Assembly: GCA_016707585.1 (NCBI GenBank)
Contig: JADJHL010000003.1
Coordinates: 62,001 to 126,000 of the forward strand
DNA from: Ignavibacteriales bacterium
Lineage (GTDB): Bacteria; Bacteroidota; Ignavibacteria; Ignavibacteriales; Ignavibacteriaceae
DNA: 64,000 nucleotides
Reading direction: 5' to 3'
The notes beneath the pieces are model-generated. The model saw only the letters and a list, made by a program, of their open reading frames with translations, did no database searches and was not told the DNA's origin. Positions 54,214 through 63,636 of the stretch are shown piece after piece. Made by a program: the position numbers and the translations under genes. The stretch's first letter is position 1; every line of letters starts with the position of its first letter.

Positions 54214-55044
54214 ATGTCTGATATTGTTTACAATTTTAAATCTAAACAACTAGAATTTAACACTCCTAAAATAATGGGGATTGTAAATGTAACTCCAGAT
54301 TCATTTTCTGATGGGGGAAAATATTTAGATACTAATCAGGCAATTAATCACGCTCTTAAACTTATTGATGATGGCGCTGATATAATTGATGTTGGCGGTG
54401 AATCAACAAGACCTGGATCTGAACCTGTTTCTTTAGATGAGGAATTAATTAGAACAATTTCCGTAATAAAAAATATAAGAAGTTTAAGAAAAGATATTCT
54501 TATCTCTATCGATACAACAAAAAGTGAAGTTGCTAAACAAGCTTTAGACAATGGTGCTGATATTATTAACGATATTAGCGGGCTTACTTTTGATGAAGAT
54601 ATGATTAATGTTGCCAAAAGTTTTGATGCCGGCATTATAATAATGCACATTAAAGGTAATCCAAAAACAATGCAGAATAGCCCATTTTATTTAGATGTTG
54701 TGGATGAAATAAAGGAATTTCTTATCACACAAAGCACTAAAGCAAAACAAAATGGAATTGATAAAATAATTATTGATCCCGGAATTGGCTTTGGTAAAAG
54801 TGTTGATGATAATTTTAAGTTAATTAAACAATTAAATGATTTTTCCGATATTGGTTTTCCAGTGATGATTGGTTTATCTAAAAAATCTTTTATTGGTAAA
54901 ACTCTGGATTTAAATATTGAAGATAGAGAAATTGCTACTGTAATTATGGAAACAATTTCAGTCTTAAACTCTGCAAGAATAATTCGTACACATAATGTAA
55001 AATATTGTACTCAAATGGTTAAATTAGCCTCACACATTCTATAA
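54214..55044 (+). CDS. folP: Dihydropteroate synthase
   Basis: Condenses p-aminobenzoate with the pterin pyrophosphate in folate synthesis. Signatures MGIVNVTPDSFSDGGKY (about 20-36), DVGGESTRPGSEPVS, DIINDISGL, IIDPGIGFGKS and MIGLSKKSFIG are all present. 276 residues, full length. It is followed 5 nt later by cdaA, the common pairing in this lineage. Confidence 0.96.
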   Translation: MSDIVYNFKSKQLEFNTPKIMGIVNVTPDSFSDGGKYLDTNQAINHALKLIDDGADIIDVGGESTRPGSEPVSLDEELIRTISVIKNIRSLRKDILISIDTTKSEVAKQALDNGADIINDISGLTFDEDMINVAKSFDAGIIIMHIKGNPKTMQNSPFYLDVVDEIKEFLITQSTKAKQNGIDKIIIDPGIGFGKSVDDNFKLIKQLNDFSDIGFPVMIGLSKKSFIGKTLDLNIEDREIATVIMETISVLNSARIIRTHNVKYCTQMVKLASHIL

Positions 55045-55049
55045 GATTA

Positions 55050-55868
55050 ATGGTAGATTTATTTAAAATAGGTTTTCTTACAGTAACGCTTTCAGATGTA
55101 ATTGATATCGCGATTGTATCATTTATTTTTTACAAACTTTATACAATTTTACGCGGAACAATTGCATCTCAGATTTTTGTGGGTTTGATAATAATCTTAT
55201 TTGTCTCTTTTCTTGCCCAACTACTTAACTTTAGAGCTGTAACCTGGTTATTAAGGTTGATAACTGATATATGGGTAATAGCATTTGTAATTTTATTTCA
55301 ACCTGAAATAAGAAGATTGTTGGTTTTATTAGCTCGTAATCCATTCTTTAAAGTGTTTGCAAAATCAGAATCTGATGAAGTTGTTGATGTAATTGCTGAT
55401 GCTTCCTTTCAATTGTCACAACACCAACACGGCGCACTTATGATTTTAATTAAATCGTCTGGAATTAGAGGTTTTGCTGAAACCGGTGAAATATTAAATG
55501 CAAGAATTGGTTCTCCATTGTTAACATCAATATTTTTTCCTCGCTCACCTTTGCACGATGGAGCAGTTATAATCAACAAAAATTTTATTGAAGCTGCAAG
55601 ATGTACATTACCTTTATCTCAACAGACTTCAATTAGAGGTGAATCTTTAGGGATGAGACATCGTGCCGGACTTGGAATTTCTGAGCAAGCTGATGTAATA
55701 AGTGTAATTGTTTCTGAAGAAACCGGCAGCATTTCAATTGCTGAAAATGGTGATCTTACAAAAGGTTTATCTAAAGAAGCTTTAAAACGCAGATTAAATA
55801 AAGCGTTAAAAGGTCCTGATAAAAAAGGTTGGAAAGGTTTAATTGAACAGCTTAAATCTCAAAAGTAA
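55050..55868 (+). CDS. cdaA: Diadenylate cyclase
   Basis: Makes cyclic di-AMP from two ATP at the membrane. Three N-terminal helices (about 10-82) precede the DAC domain, which contains both catalytic motifs: PLHDGAVII (DGA, about residue 170) and LGMRHRAGLGIS (RHR, about residue 202). 272 residues. The next gene starts inside its 3' end. The usual partner gene ybbR (cdaR) is not adjacent here. Confidence 0.95.
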   Translation: MVDLFKIGFLTVTLSDVIDIAIVSFIFYKLYTILRGTIASQIFVGLIIILFVSFLAQLLNFRAVTWLLRLITDIWVIAFVILFQPEIRRLLVLLARNPFFKVFAKSESDEVVDVIADASFQLSQHQHGALMILIKSSGIRGFAETGEILNARIGSPLLTSIFFPRSPLHDGAVIINKNFIEAARCTLPLSQQTSIRGESLGMRHRAGLGISEQADVISVIVSEETGSISIAENGDLTKGLSKEALKRRLNKALKGPDKKGWKGLIEQLKSQK

Positions 55869-56511
55869 AGTTTGCGCAATTATTCCTTTTTATAATGAAA
55901 AAGATTTTATACTAAAAGTTGTTGATGACACATTAAATTTTGTTGATGAAATTATTGCAATAAATGATGGCTCATTTGATGGTTCTGAAAAATTAATTGC
56001 AAAAAAAAATAATGTAAGCGTTTTGACTTTCGTTTCAAATAAAGGGAAGGGAAGTGCACTACAATTTGGTTTTGATGAAGCAGTAAAAAGAGGCTATGAT
56101 ATAATTGTCACTCTTGATGGAGACGCTCAACATAATCCCCAATTTATTCCAGAGTTTATATCTAGCTTAAATTATTTTGATATTGTTACTGGAAATAGAT
56201 TATCGGATACTTCCTCAATGCCTTTCCAGAGAATACTTAGTAATAGAATTACTTCATTTTTACTTTCAATTAAAACAAAACAGAAGATTTTGGATAGCCA
56301 ATGTGGATTTAGGGCGTACAAAAAAGTCGTTTTAGAAAATGTTAGAACATTTTCCGCTGGTTATGAGGCTGAAAGCGAAATTTTAATTTACTCAGCAAGA
56401 AATGGTTTTAAAATTGGATTTGTTAATATCTCAACAATTTATGGTAATGAAAAAAGTAAGATGAATCCAATAAAAGCAATTATTGGATTTATAAAAGTGT
56501 TATTTATCTGA
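55843..56511 (+). CDS. Family 2 glycosyltransferase, dolichyl-phosphate-sugar-synthase type
   Basis: 222 residues, GT-A fold: VCAIIPFYNEKDFILKVVD at the N-terminus, the DxD-type LDGDAQHNPQFIPEF, and SQCGFRAYKKVVLENV. No extra membrane domain beyond a possible C-terminal helix (IKAIIGFIKVLFI). It resembles polyprenyl-phosphate mannosyl/glucosyl transferases. The TTG start (55843) overlaps cdaA by 26 nt and has GGAAAGG upstream; translation is probably coupled. Substrate not determined. Confidence 0.85.
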   Translation: MNSLNLKSKVCAIIPFYNEKDFILKVVDDTLNFVDEIIAINDGSFDGSEKLIAKKNNVSVLTFVSNKGKGSALQFGFDEAVKRGYDIIVTLDGDAQHNPQFIPEFISSLNYFDIVTGNRLSDTSSMPFQRILSNRITSFLLSIKTKQKILDSQCGFRAYKKVVLENVRTFSAGYEAESEILIYSARNGFKIGFVNISTIYGNEKSKMNPIKAIIGFIKVLFI

Positions 56512-56549
56512 TCATTTTTTATCAAACATCTTTTAGAAGAGATTAAGCT

Positions 56550-57227
56550 ATGAAACTAAAATATTTTGGTCATTCTGCTTTTCAAATTACAACTAATACT
56601 GGGGTTACAATTTTAATCGATCCTTTTTTAGATTATAATCCTTTAAGTCCTGTAAAATCTATAGATGTTAATGCTGATTTTATTGTTCTTACTCATGGAC
56701 ATGGAGATCATGTTGGTGATGGGTTGGAAATAGGCAAAAGATGTAATTCATTATTTATTTGTGTAAATGAATTGGCGGAATGGGTTAAATCTAAAGGACT
56801 TAACGCGCATAATATGCATATTGGTGGAGCACATAATTTTCAGTTTGGTAGAGTTAAATTTACTATTGCACATCATGGTTCACTAACTCCTGATAACCAA
56901 TATGCCGGTGAAGCATCTGGTGTACTAATTACGATTGAAGGCAAAACTATTTATCATACCGGCGATACAGGATTGTTTTATGATATGAAATTAATCGGTG
57001 AAATGAACAAAATTGATTATATGCTTTTGCCGATTGGTGATAATTTTACAATGGGTATAACTGATGCTGTTAAAGCTGTAGAATTTGTAAATCCTAAAAT
57101 TGCAATACCTATACACTATAATACATTTCCAGTAATTAATTCTGATCCTCAGGAATTTAAGAAACAATTAGAAGATATTGGAAAGAATTGCAGAATTATG
57201 AATTTTGGTGAAGAAATTGAATTATAA
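56550..57227 (+). CDS. Metal-dependent hydrolase, UlaG-like beta-lactamase fold
   Basis: 225 residues of the UPF0173 / L-ascorbate-6-phosphate-lactonase-like group. Metal ligands: THGHGDHVGDG (about 49-59), a His in AHHGSLTPD, Asp in IYHTGDTGLFYDM and a C-terminal His in IAIPIHYNTFP. Cytosolic, substrate unknown. It lies 38 nt after the glycosyltransferase and 65 nt before parA, which has its own promoter element. Confidence 0.88.
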   Translation: MKLKYFGHSAFQITTNTGVTILIDPFLDYNPLSPVKSIDVNADFIVLTHGHGDHVGDGLEIGKRCNSLFICVNELAEWVKSKGLNAHNMHIGGAHNFQFGRVKFTIAHHGSLTPDNQYAGEASGVLITIEGKTIYHTGDTGLFYDMKLIGEMNKIDYMLLPIGDNFTMGITDAVKAVEFVNPKIAIPIHYNTFPVINSDPQEFKKQLEDIGKNCRIMNFGEEIEL

Positions 57228-57234
57228 TTTTCCT

Positions 57235-57266
57235 GTTTATATATAACACTTATTCAACTATCTTTG
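57235..57266 (+). promoter_or_regulatory. Predicted parA promoter
   Basis: TATCTTTG (57259-57266) matches TAnnTTTG exactly; 20 nt upstream is GTTT (57235-57238), a weak -33. The start would lie about 20 nt before the parA ATG. Confidence 0.45.
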
Positions 57267-57292
57267 GACTCAATTTTAACAACTCTATGTAA

Positions 57293-58066
57293 ATGGCAAA
57301 AATTATTTCTATAGCTAACCAGAAAGGTGGAGTGGGAAAGACAACCACAACCATCAATTTATCTTCGCTGCTTGCTGCTGCCGAAAAACGTACTTTATTA
57401 ATTGATATCGATCCACAAGCAAATTCATCATCGGGATTAAGCGTAACAAATCACACTCCATCTGTTTATGAAGTTCTTGTAGGAACAAAAAATATTAAAG
57501 ATGTAATTATAAATTCATTTATGCCGTTTCTTGATATGCTACCATCGAACATAAATCTTGTTGGTGCAGAAATAGAAATGGTTGATATGGAAAATCGTGA
57601 AGGGTTATTAAGAACTGCAATTGCAGAAGTAAATGATAGTTATGATTATATTCTGATTGATTGTCCGCCATCTTTAGGATTATTAACATTAAACTCACTC
57701 ACTGCTTCAGATTCAGTTTTGATTCCAGTACAATGTGAATATTTTGCTTTAGAAGGATTAGGGCAATTACTTAATACAATAAATATTGTAAAAAAACATT
57801 TTAATAAAGATTTAGCAATCGAAGGTGTTTTGTTAACAATGTTTGATACAAGGTTAAGGTTATCACACCAGGTTGCAGAAGAGGTTAGAAAATATTTTGG
57901 TGATAAAGTTTATAAAACAGTTATAAATAGAAACGTAAGAATTTCTGAAGCACCAAGTTACGGTAAACCAATTATTTTATATGATGCAATTTCTAGCGGC
58001 GCACAAAATTATATGCAATTAGCATCTGAATTATTGGAAAATAATTCAGCTATTTCGAATAACTAA
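57293..58066 (+). CDS. parA: Chromosome partitioning ATPase ParA/Soj
   Basis: 257 residues. Deviant Walker A KGGVGKTTTTINLSSLLA (about residues 10-27), Walker A' LLIDIDPQANSSSG and Walker B YDYILIDCPPSLGLLTLNSL. It acts with ParB to move replicated origins. The pair is followed by a DUF5683 gene. I saw no parS-like TGTTTCACGTGAAACA site in the window. Confidence 0.96.
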   Translation: MAKIISIANQKGGVGKTTTTINLSSLLAAAEKRTLLIDIDPQANSSSGLSVTNHTPSVYEVLVGTKNIKDVIINSFMPFLDMLPSNINLVGAEIEMVDMENREGLLRTAIAEVNDSYDYILIDCPPSLGLLTLNSLTASDSVLIPVQCEYFALEGLGQLLNTINIVKKHFNKDLAIEGVLLTMFDTRLRLSHQVAEEVRKYFGDKVYKTVINRNVRISEAPSYGKPIILYDAISSGAQNYMQLASELLENNSAISNN

Positions 58067-58070
58067 TGAT

Positions 58071-59018
58071 ATGAGTAAAATGAAATCGAGTTTAGGAAGA
58101 GGATTGGATGCTTTAATCAATCCAAATAGATTTAATGAACAAGAAGAAAAGCAATCGCCAGATTATACAAATGTTAAGTTTGATGATGGAAAACAGTTTG
58201 ATATACTTGCAAAGATTGCTGTTGATTTTATTTCTCCAAATCCTTTTCAACCAAGAACAATATTTGAACCAGAAGCTTTAAATGAATTAAAGAAATCTAT
58301 TTTAGCAAATGGTTTAATCCAACCAATTACTGTAAGAAGAATTACCGGTAATCAATATCAATTAGTGTCTGGCGAAAGAAGACTTAGAGCTTATACAGAT
58401 ATCGGTTATAAAGAGATTCCAGCCTATATAATTAAGGTTGATTCTGACGAAGTTATGTTAGCTTTAGCATTGATTGAAAATATTCAAAGAGAAACATTAA
58501 ACCCGATTGAAGTGAGTAGAGCATATAAAAGATTGATGGATGAGTGTCATCTTACTCAAGAACAAATTGCGGATAAAGTTGGTAAAGATAGAACTACAAT
58601 AGCAAACTCTATTAGATTATTAAAGCTACCATCAAAAATTCAAGATTGCCTGGTTGATGAAACAATATCTGCTGGGCACGCAAGAGCATTAATAAACTTG
58701 CCTGGAGAAGATTTACAACTCTTTGCTTTAGAAAAAATATTAGAGGAAAGTCTTTCTGTTAGAAAAGTTGAATCACTTGTAAAAAAACTTATTAGTGAAG
58801 GTATTCCGAATAAAAAATCTTTTTCGGTTAAACCAAAAAAAACTGTTAACTCAAACTTAAATGATGTTGAGGATAAGCTTCGTAAAATTTTCGGAACAAA
58901 AGTTCAATGCAAACAAACTAAAGATGGTGCCGGCGAAATTATTATAGAATACTATTCAAATGATGAACTTGAAAGATTATTTGAACTTTTTGAAATTATT
59001 GATAGCAAATACAATTAA
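58071..59018 (+). CDS. parB: Chromosome partitioning CTPase ParB/Spo0J
   Basis: 315 residues. N-terminal ParB/Srx domain with the CTP-binding boxes ISPNPFQPRTIF and SGERRLRAYTDIGYKEIPA, ENIQRETLNPIEVSRAYKRL, a central helix-turn-helix (TQEQIADKVGKDRTTIANSI) and a C-terminal dimer domain (about 260-315). The start ATG lies 4 nt after the parA stop. The first 20 residues include the ParA-stimulating LGRGLDALI motif. Confidence 0.96.
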   Translation: MSKMKSSLGRGLDALINPNRFNEQEEKQSPDYTNVKFDDGKQFDILAKIAVDFISPNPFQPRTIFEPEALNELKKSILANGLIQPITVRRITGNQYQLVSGERRLRAYTDIGYKEIPAYIIKVDSDEVMLALALIENIQRETLNPIEVSRAYKRLMDECHLTQEQIADKVGKDRTTIANSIRLLKLPSKIQDCLVDETISAGHARALINLPGEDLQLFALEKILEESLSVRKVESLVKKLISEGIPNKKSFSVKPKKTVNSNLNDVEDKLRKIFGTKVQCKQTKDGAGEIIIEYYSNDELERLFELFEIIDSKYN

Positions 59019-59484
59019 GATAATAGCATTTATCTTTCTATTTAACTTCAGTTTATTCTCGCAGCAGGATAGTACTGCAATTCAAGATACTTCAACAACA
59101 TCAGAAGTTTTTGTTATGCAAAAATCGCCTTGGGGTGCAGTTGCAAGAAGTGCAATTATTCCCGGGTTAGGCCAGATTTATAATGAATCATATTGGAAAG
59201 CTCCGGTAGTTTGGGGTTTTATGGGTTACTTTGTTTATGTATGGATTGATAACAACAATAATTATTTAGATTATAAAGATCTTTACATTCAATCAGGCAC
59301 ATCCAGAGATAAAGACTATCGTGATTTTTATAGAGATCAACGTGATGAATTTGCAATATATATTGTACTAACGTATATGTTAAACCTTGTAGATGCTTAT
59401 GTTGATGCCCATATGTTTGATTTTAGTGTAAATGAAAATTATATGACTAATACAAAAATGTTAAACGTTAGAATAAATTTTTAA
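58960..59484 (+). CDS. DUF5683 membrane/exported protein
   Basis: 174 residues. Signal-like hydrophobic N-terminus (IIAFIFLFNFSLFSQQ), then the DUF5683 core SPWGAVARSAIIPGLGQIYN, WKAPVVWGFMGYFVYVWID and VDAYVDAHMFDF. Function unknown; the family commonly sits after parB in Bacteroidota. The ATG at 58960 overlaps parB by 59 nt. Several in-frame TTG codons follow (for example 58999), any of which would give a more compact signal peptide, so the exact start is uncertain. Confidence 0.82.
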   Translation: MMNLKDYLNFLKLLIANTIKIIAFIFLFNFSLFSQQDSTAIQDTSTTSEVFVMQKSPWGAVARSAIIPGLGQIYNESYWKAPVVWGFMGYFVYVWIDNNNNYLDYKDLYIQSGTSRDKDYRDFYRDQRDEFAIYIVLTYMLNLVDAYVDAHMFDFSVNENYMTNTKMLNVRINF

Positions 59485-59496
59485 TTCAATAATAAA

Positions 59497-60210
59497 ATGA
59501 TTGAAAATTATACTAAATGCTCTAAATGCAATCACATAAACCCGCCGCATAAAAACACTTGTGAAAATTGTAAATCATACTTAAGAGAACGAGTTGTAAA
59601 TATTGATTTATGGAAAACTTTATTCCAGTTAATAGATGAACCAAATGTTGCCTTTAAAAATATTATATATTCAGAACATAAAAATTTTATAATATTTCTT
59701 TTGTTCTTCATTTCAGTTAAAAATCTTATAATTGCAAGATTTCTATCAGTTCCTGAACTTGGATTGAACGGAGTAACATCTTCATTTATTTTAAGTTTAT
59801 TATTAACAATTGCGACTACTTTAATTATTGTTTCTTCCATTTCATTTATCCAGCTTTTATTTTATAAGAAGCAGAATATTCTTTTGCGATTTGTTGAAGC
59901 TTTTGCACTAAATACATACAGTTTATTTCCATTTATAGTCGGATTATTTATTATTTTCCCAATCGAATTAGTTGTACTTGGCGGAGATATATTTTCAAAT
60001 AATCCATATCCTTTTCAAATAAAACCAACTATTACTTATTTACTTTTAGGATTTGAAATTATTACAATATTGTTTTCTTTGTTTTTATATTACAAAAGTT
60101 TATTAGTAGTTGGAATAAAATCAACATTCGCAATTACCTTAACTTTTTTATTTCCAGTATTATGGTTTGCTGCTCTCTACATCTCCTCTAAAATTATATT
60201 TACAATTTAA
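59497..60210 (+). CDS. Zinc-ribbon Yip1-like membrane protein
   Basis: 237 residues. An N-terminal four-cysteine zinc ribbon (CSKCNHINPPHKNTCENC, residues 8-25) is followed by five to six membrane helices arranged like Yip1-domain proteins, with the motif VAFKNIIY in the cytosolic region. Function unknown in bacteria. Twelve nt after the DUF5683 gene. Confidence 0.75.
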   Translation: MIENYTKCSKCNHINPPHKNTCENCKSYLRERVVNIDLWKTLFQLIDEPNVAFKNIIYSEHKNFIIFLLFFISVKNLIIARFLSVPELGLNGVTSSFILSLLLTIATTLIIVSSISFIQLLFYKKQNILLRFVEAFALNTYSLFPFIVGLFIIFPIELVVLGGDIFSNNPYPFQIKPTITYLLLGFEIITILFSLFLYYKSLLVVGIKSTFAITLTFLFPVLWFAALYISSKIIFTI

Positions 60211-60278
60211 TAACCTTTATAATTTCTGATAATTAGCTATTTTAAGCTTTAATAAGATTAAAATTTATCAGGAATAAA

Positions 60279-61904
60279 ATGACAATTAAAACAGATGTTC
60301 TAGTGATAGGTAGTGGCATTGCAGGCTTATTTACAGCTCTTAAAATCTCAGAATTTGCAAACGTTGTACTGGTTACTAAGAAAAACAAATCTGAATCAAA
60401 CACAAACTATGCTCAAGGTGGCATTGCCTCTGTAATTGATCCAAATGATACTTTTGAAAAACATGTGCAAGATACTTTAATTGCAGGGGCTGGGTTGTGT
60501 GATAAAGTAGCTGTTGAAATGATGGTTAAAGATGGACCTGACAGAATTAATGATTTGATTAACATCGGTACTGAGTTCACAAAAAAAGGAGATTCATTTG
60601 ATCTTGCCAAAGAAGGCGGACACTCTATGTCCAGAATTCTTCATTCTAAAGATCTGACTGGTGCCGAAATCGAAAGAGCTTTAATCAAATCAATCGAGGC
60701 AAAATCAAATATCACAGTTTTAGAAAATGCAATCGCAATCGATCTACTTACGGAGCACAATCAGCAAGACTTAAAAAGGGAAATCTATAAAAATCAAAAC
60801 TGTTGGGGCGCTTATATCCTTGACATTTCCAATAATCAAGTATTAAAAATTATAGCGAAAGCAACTGTGCTTGCTACTGGAGGTTTAGGACAAGTTTATC
60901 TTCATACAACAAATCCATTGATAGCCACAGGTGATGGATTTGCAATGGCTTACCGGGCAGGAGCTGAAATTGGGAATATGGAATTTATTCAGTTTCACCC
61001 AACCTCGTTTTATAATGTAAAAAACAGTGCAGAATTTAATAATCATTCTTTTTTGATCAGTGAAGCAGTAAGAGGATTTGGCGGATTATTAAGAACAAAA
61101 GACGGCGAATTTTTTATGCACAATTATGATGAGAGAAAAGAGCTTGCTCCCAGAGATATTGTTGCACGGGCAATTGATAATGAGTTAAAAAAACATGGTG
61201 ATGATTTTGTATTTCTAGACCTAACACATAAAACTGCAAATGAAATTATTGAACACTTTCCGAATATTTATAACATTTGTTTAAGTCAAGGAATTGATAT
61301 TACAAAAGATTTAATTCCTGTTGTACCGGCTGCACATTACGCTTGTGGTGGAGTTGTAGTTAATCTTAATGCTGAAACATCTTTAAAAGGTTTGTATGCG
61401 TGTGGTGAAGTAACAATGACAGGTGTTCACGGTGCAAATAGATTAGCAAGTAATTCTTTGCTTGAAGCTTTAGTTTATGCTTTCAGATGTTATGAAAGTA
61501 TTAAAGAAAGTTTTAATAAAACCGTATTCTCAATTCCAGAAATATTAGATTGGGATGATTCAGGAACCTTATCTTATGATGAAAAAGTATTAATAACTCA
61601 TACTATAAAAGAAATCAAACAAACAATGTGGGATTACGTTGGAATAGTAAGATCAGATTTGCGATTAGACAGAGCAACTAAGAGAATTTCTAATATTATG
61701 GTGGAGACAGAACTATTGTATAAAAAGACAAAAGTATTTAATGAAATTATAGAATTAAGAAATTTAGTAACATGCTCCCATATTATTATTGAATCGGCGA
61801 AATTACGTAAAGAAAGCAGGGGATTACATTATTCAATGGATTATAAATTTTCTGTTCCTGAAGATTCTATAAAGAACACCATAATTAAAAAACTTGATCA
61901 ATAG
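60279..61904 (+). CDS. nadB: L-aspartate oxidase
   Basis: FAD enzyme making iminoaspartate for quinolinate and NAD. The FAD-binding loop is VLVIGSGIAGLFTALKI at the start; SNTNYAQGGIASVID, EFIQFHPTSFY, PAAHYACGGVVVNL and GANRLASNSLLEALVYA are the active-site and FAD blocks shared with succinate dehydrogenase flavoproteins. 541 residues, full length. nadA and nadC are not in the window. It probably has its own transcript. Confidence 0.95.
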   Translation: MTIKTDVLVIGSGIAGLFTALKISEFANVVLVTKKNKSESNTNYAQGGIASVIDPNDTFEKHVQDTLIAGAGLCDKVAVEMMVKDGPDRINDLINIGTEFTKKGDSFDLAKEGGHSMSRILHSKDLTGAEIERALIKSIEAKSNITVLENAIAIDLLTEHNQQDLKREIYKNQNCWGAYILDISNNQVLKIIAKATVLATGGLGQVYLHTTNPLIATGDGFAMAYRAGAEIGNMEFIQFHPTSFYNVKNSAEFNNHSFLISEAVRGFGGLLRTKDGEFFMHNYDERKELAPRDIVARAIDNELKKHGDDFVFLDLTHKTANEIIEHFPNIYNICLSQGIDITKDLIPVVPAAHYACGGVVVNLNAETSLKGLYACGEVTMTGVHGANRLASNSLLEALVYAFRCYESIKESFNKTVFSIPEILDWDDSGTLSYDEKVLITHTIKEIKQTMWDYVGIVRSDLRLDRATKRISNIMVETELLYKKTKVFNEIIELRNLVTCSHIIIESAKLRKESRGLHYSMDYKFSVPEDSIKNTIIKKLDQ

Positions 61905-62249
61905 TATTAAAGAAATTAGTAAAAGTAATTTATCTTTAATTAAGACAATATTTAAGTCAATCTACATATTACCAACTATAGCTTATCAGAACTGAAAATA
62001 TATTTTGAAATATTGCAGTAGAATTTGATTTCACTTCTATTGTCTAATCGTATTCTTAATAAATAGTTTCAAATCCTTTATTGTAATTATTTGAAGTTGT
62101 TGAGAAGATATAGCTTTGCTCCCGATAAAACTTAATCAAAACAGAGTAAATCGGAAGAGAGTAAGTTGTTATGAATATTATGATCAAAATTGATTAACTG
62201 AAACTATCATCTTTTTTATTTATTTTCGCATCAACTTAATGAGTATTTT
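61905..62249. other. 345-bp intergenic region, no gene seen
   Basis: AT-rich with stops in all frames. A weak 5-bp inverted repeat (CCGAT at 62122, ATCGG at 62150) and the 12-mer CTCCCGATAAAA (62119-62130), which also occurs at 44391-44402 ahead of another gene, are the only structure noticed. Confidence 0.5.
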
Positions 62250-62777
62250 ATGACAAAATTATCAACTATATCAAAAATATTTGCAGTACTTTCCTTAATG
62301 GCAGCTTCAGTCTGGATTGGTTCATATCTTACTAGATTATTTTTAGTCTATCAGTTATTTGAGGGACCTGAATTAATATTAAAAGGATTTATTAACGAGG
62401 GAAATGTAAATGGAATTTTATTCTCAATAGTACCTTCTTTAGTCGTACATTTTATCTCGTTTATTGTTATGATAATTTTTCTGATCCTATTTTATTTAAC
62501 ATCTAAAGTTAGTTTAAGATTTAATGGCTGGCTATTTATAATACTCATTGCAGTTTTAATAACACTTCCGTTTGAGATTTATTTGATGCTTAATGATTAC
62601 AAGGTAATACTAGCTTTAAACAGTGGCTCATTTGATTCGGCGAACATTATTACTTTATTAAGAGGTAGAATAAAAGATTTAAGCAGTTTTTCGATAGTCG
62701 CCATACTTACTTATCTGTCATTTTTTTATTTTATAGTATTTCAACCGTTAACTAAAAAGATCGATTCACAAGAATGA
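62250..62777 (+). CDS. Hypothetical four-helix membrane protein
   Basis: 175 residues; I do not recognise the family. Four hydrophobic segments (about 8-28, 55-85, 92-112, 145-165). The first holds a Trp-Ile-Gly motif (SVWIGSYLTRLF) reminiscent of small integral proteins of unknown function. The stop overlaps the next ATG (ATGA), so it is co-translated with the conserved hypothetical gene and aroQ. Confidence 0.7.
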   Translation: MTKLSTISKIFAVLSLMAASVWIGSYLTRLFLVYQLFEGPELILKGFINEGNVNGILFSIVPSLVVHFISFIVMIIFLILFYLTSKVSLRFNGWLFIILIAVLITLPFEIYLMLNDYKVILALNSGSFDSANIITLLRGRIKDLSSFSIVAILTYLSFFYFIVFQPLTKKIDSQE

Positions 62778-63046
62778 AATTAAAAGAAAAAGAATTTGAA
62801 GAGATAATTCAGGATTTAAGATCTGTAGCCGATCAACTTGGTGCAAGTGTTAGATTTGAAAAGGGTGATTTTAAAGGTGGCTATTGTTTACTTAAGGAAA
62901 GTAAAGTTGTCGTGATTAATAAGAATGCAAATTTACAGCGTAAGGCTATGATTTTATCTGCGGCATTAAAAGAATTAGGCGTTGATGAAATTTATCTAAA
63001 TCCTAAACTACGTGAGTATATTAATGAAATGGGTGAATCAAAATGA
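62774..63046 (+). CDS. Conserved hypothetical protein
   Basis: 90 residues, soluble, mixed alpha/beta. The pattern LGASVRFEKGDFKGGYCLLK followed by KVVVINKNANLQRKAMILS looks like a small conserved family; no catalytic motif is recognised. It overlaps the genes on both sides by 4 nt (ATGA), indicating tight coupling with the upstream membrane protein and the downstream dehydroquinase. Confidence 0.75.
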   Translation: MKLKEKEFEEIIQDLRSVADQLGASVRFEKGDFKGGYCLLKESKVVVINKNANLQRKAMILSAALKELGVDEIYLNPKLREYINEMGESK

Positions 63047-63465
63047 AGATACTTGTGATTAATGGTCCCAACTTAAATATGTTATCAAAAAGAGATGAAT
63101 CACAATACTCAAATCTAAATATTGAACAGATTATCAATTTACTTTGCAAAGAATTTCCTGATTGTAAGTTCACTTCCTATCAATCAAATATTGAAGGGGA
63201 ACTAGTTACTGAGATACAAAATGCTGCTACACTTTATGATGGAATGATAATCAATCCCGGTGCGTATGCACATACATCTGTTGCGATAAAAGATGCGCTT
63301 GAAATTTGTAAAATACCTAAGATTGAAGTTCACCTTTCACATTTAGCAAATAGAGAAGAATATCGACAAACCCTGTTAACTGCTAAAAGTACAAATGGTT
63401 ACATCTCAGGTTTCAAAGAAAATAGTTATTTAGCTGCAGCGTTTTTACTACTAAAATTGATCTAG
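63043..63465 (+). CDS. aroQ: 3-dehydroquinate dehydratase, type II
   Basis: Third step of the shikimate pathway. 140 residues with the dodecameric type II signatures VINGPNLNMLSKRDESQYSN, SNIEGELVTEIQNA, INPGAYAHTSVAIKDAL and EVHLSHLANREEYR (catalytic Tyr, Asn and His positions present). Coupled to the preceding small gene. Here aroQ means the dehydroquinase, not the chorismate mutase class of the same name. Confidence 0.96.
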   Translation: MKILVINGPNLNMLSKRDESQYSNLNIEQIINLLCKEFPDCKFTSYQSNIEGELVTEIQNAATLYDGMIINPGAYAHTSVAIKDALEICKIPKIEVHLSHLANREEYRQTLLTAKSTNGYISGFKENSYLAAAFLLLKLI

Positions 63466-63636
63466 CCATACTATAATCTCCTTTTTATGACTTAATACAG
63501 ATTAGGCGGTAATGTATGATATATAACGACTTCATTAAACTTAATCTATTTATCTAATCTTTAAATTAAATAAGACTGTAAAGTTGATATTAATAATAGG
63601 ATTAGTTATTTTCGATTCAACAATTTTAAGAAGCCT

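Noticed and set aside
57227..59018. Replication origin or parS site next to parAB
   Set aside because: No parS-like palindrome, DnaA-box cluster or dnaA gene was seen; parAB alone is not enough.
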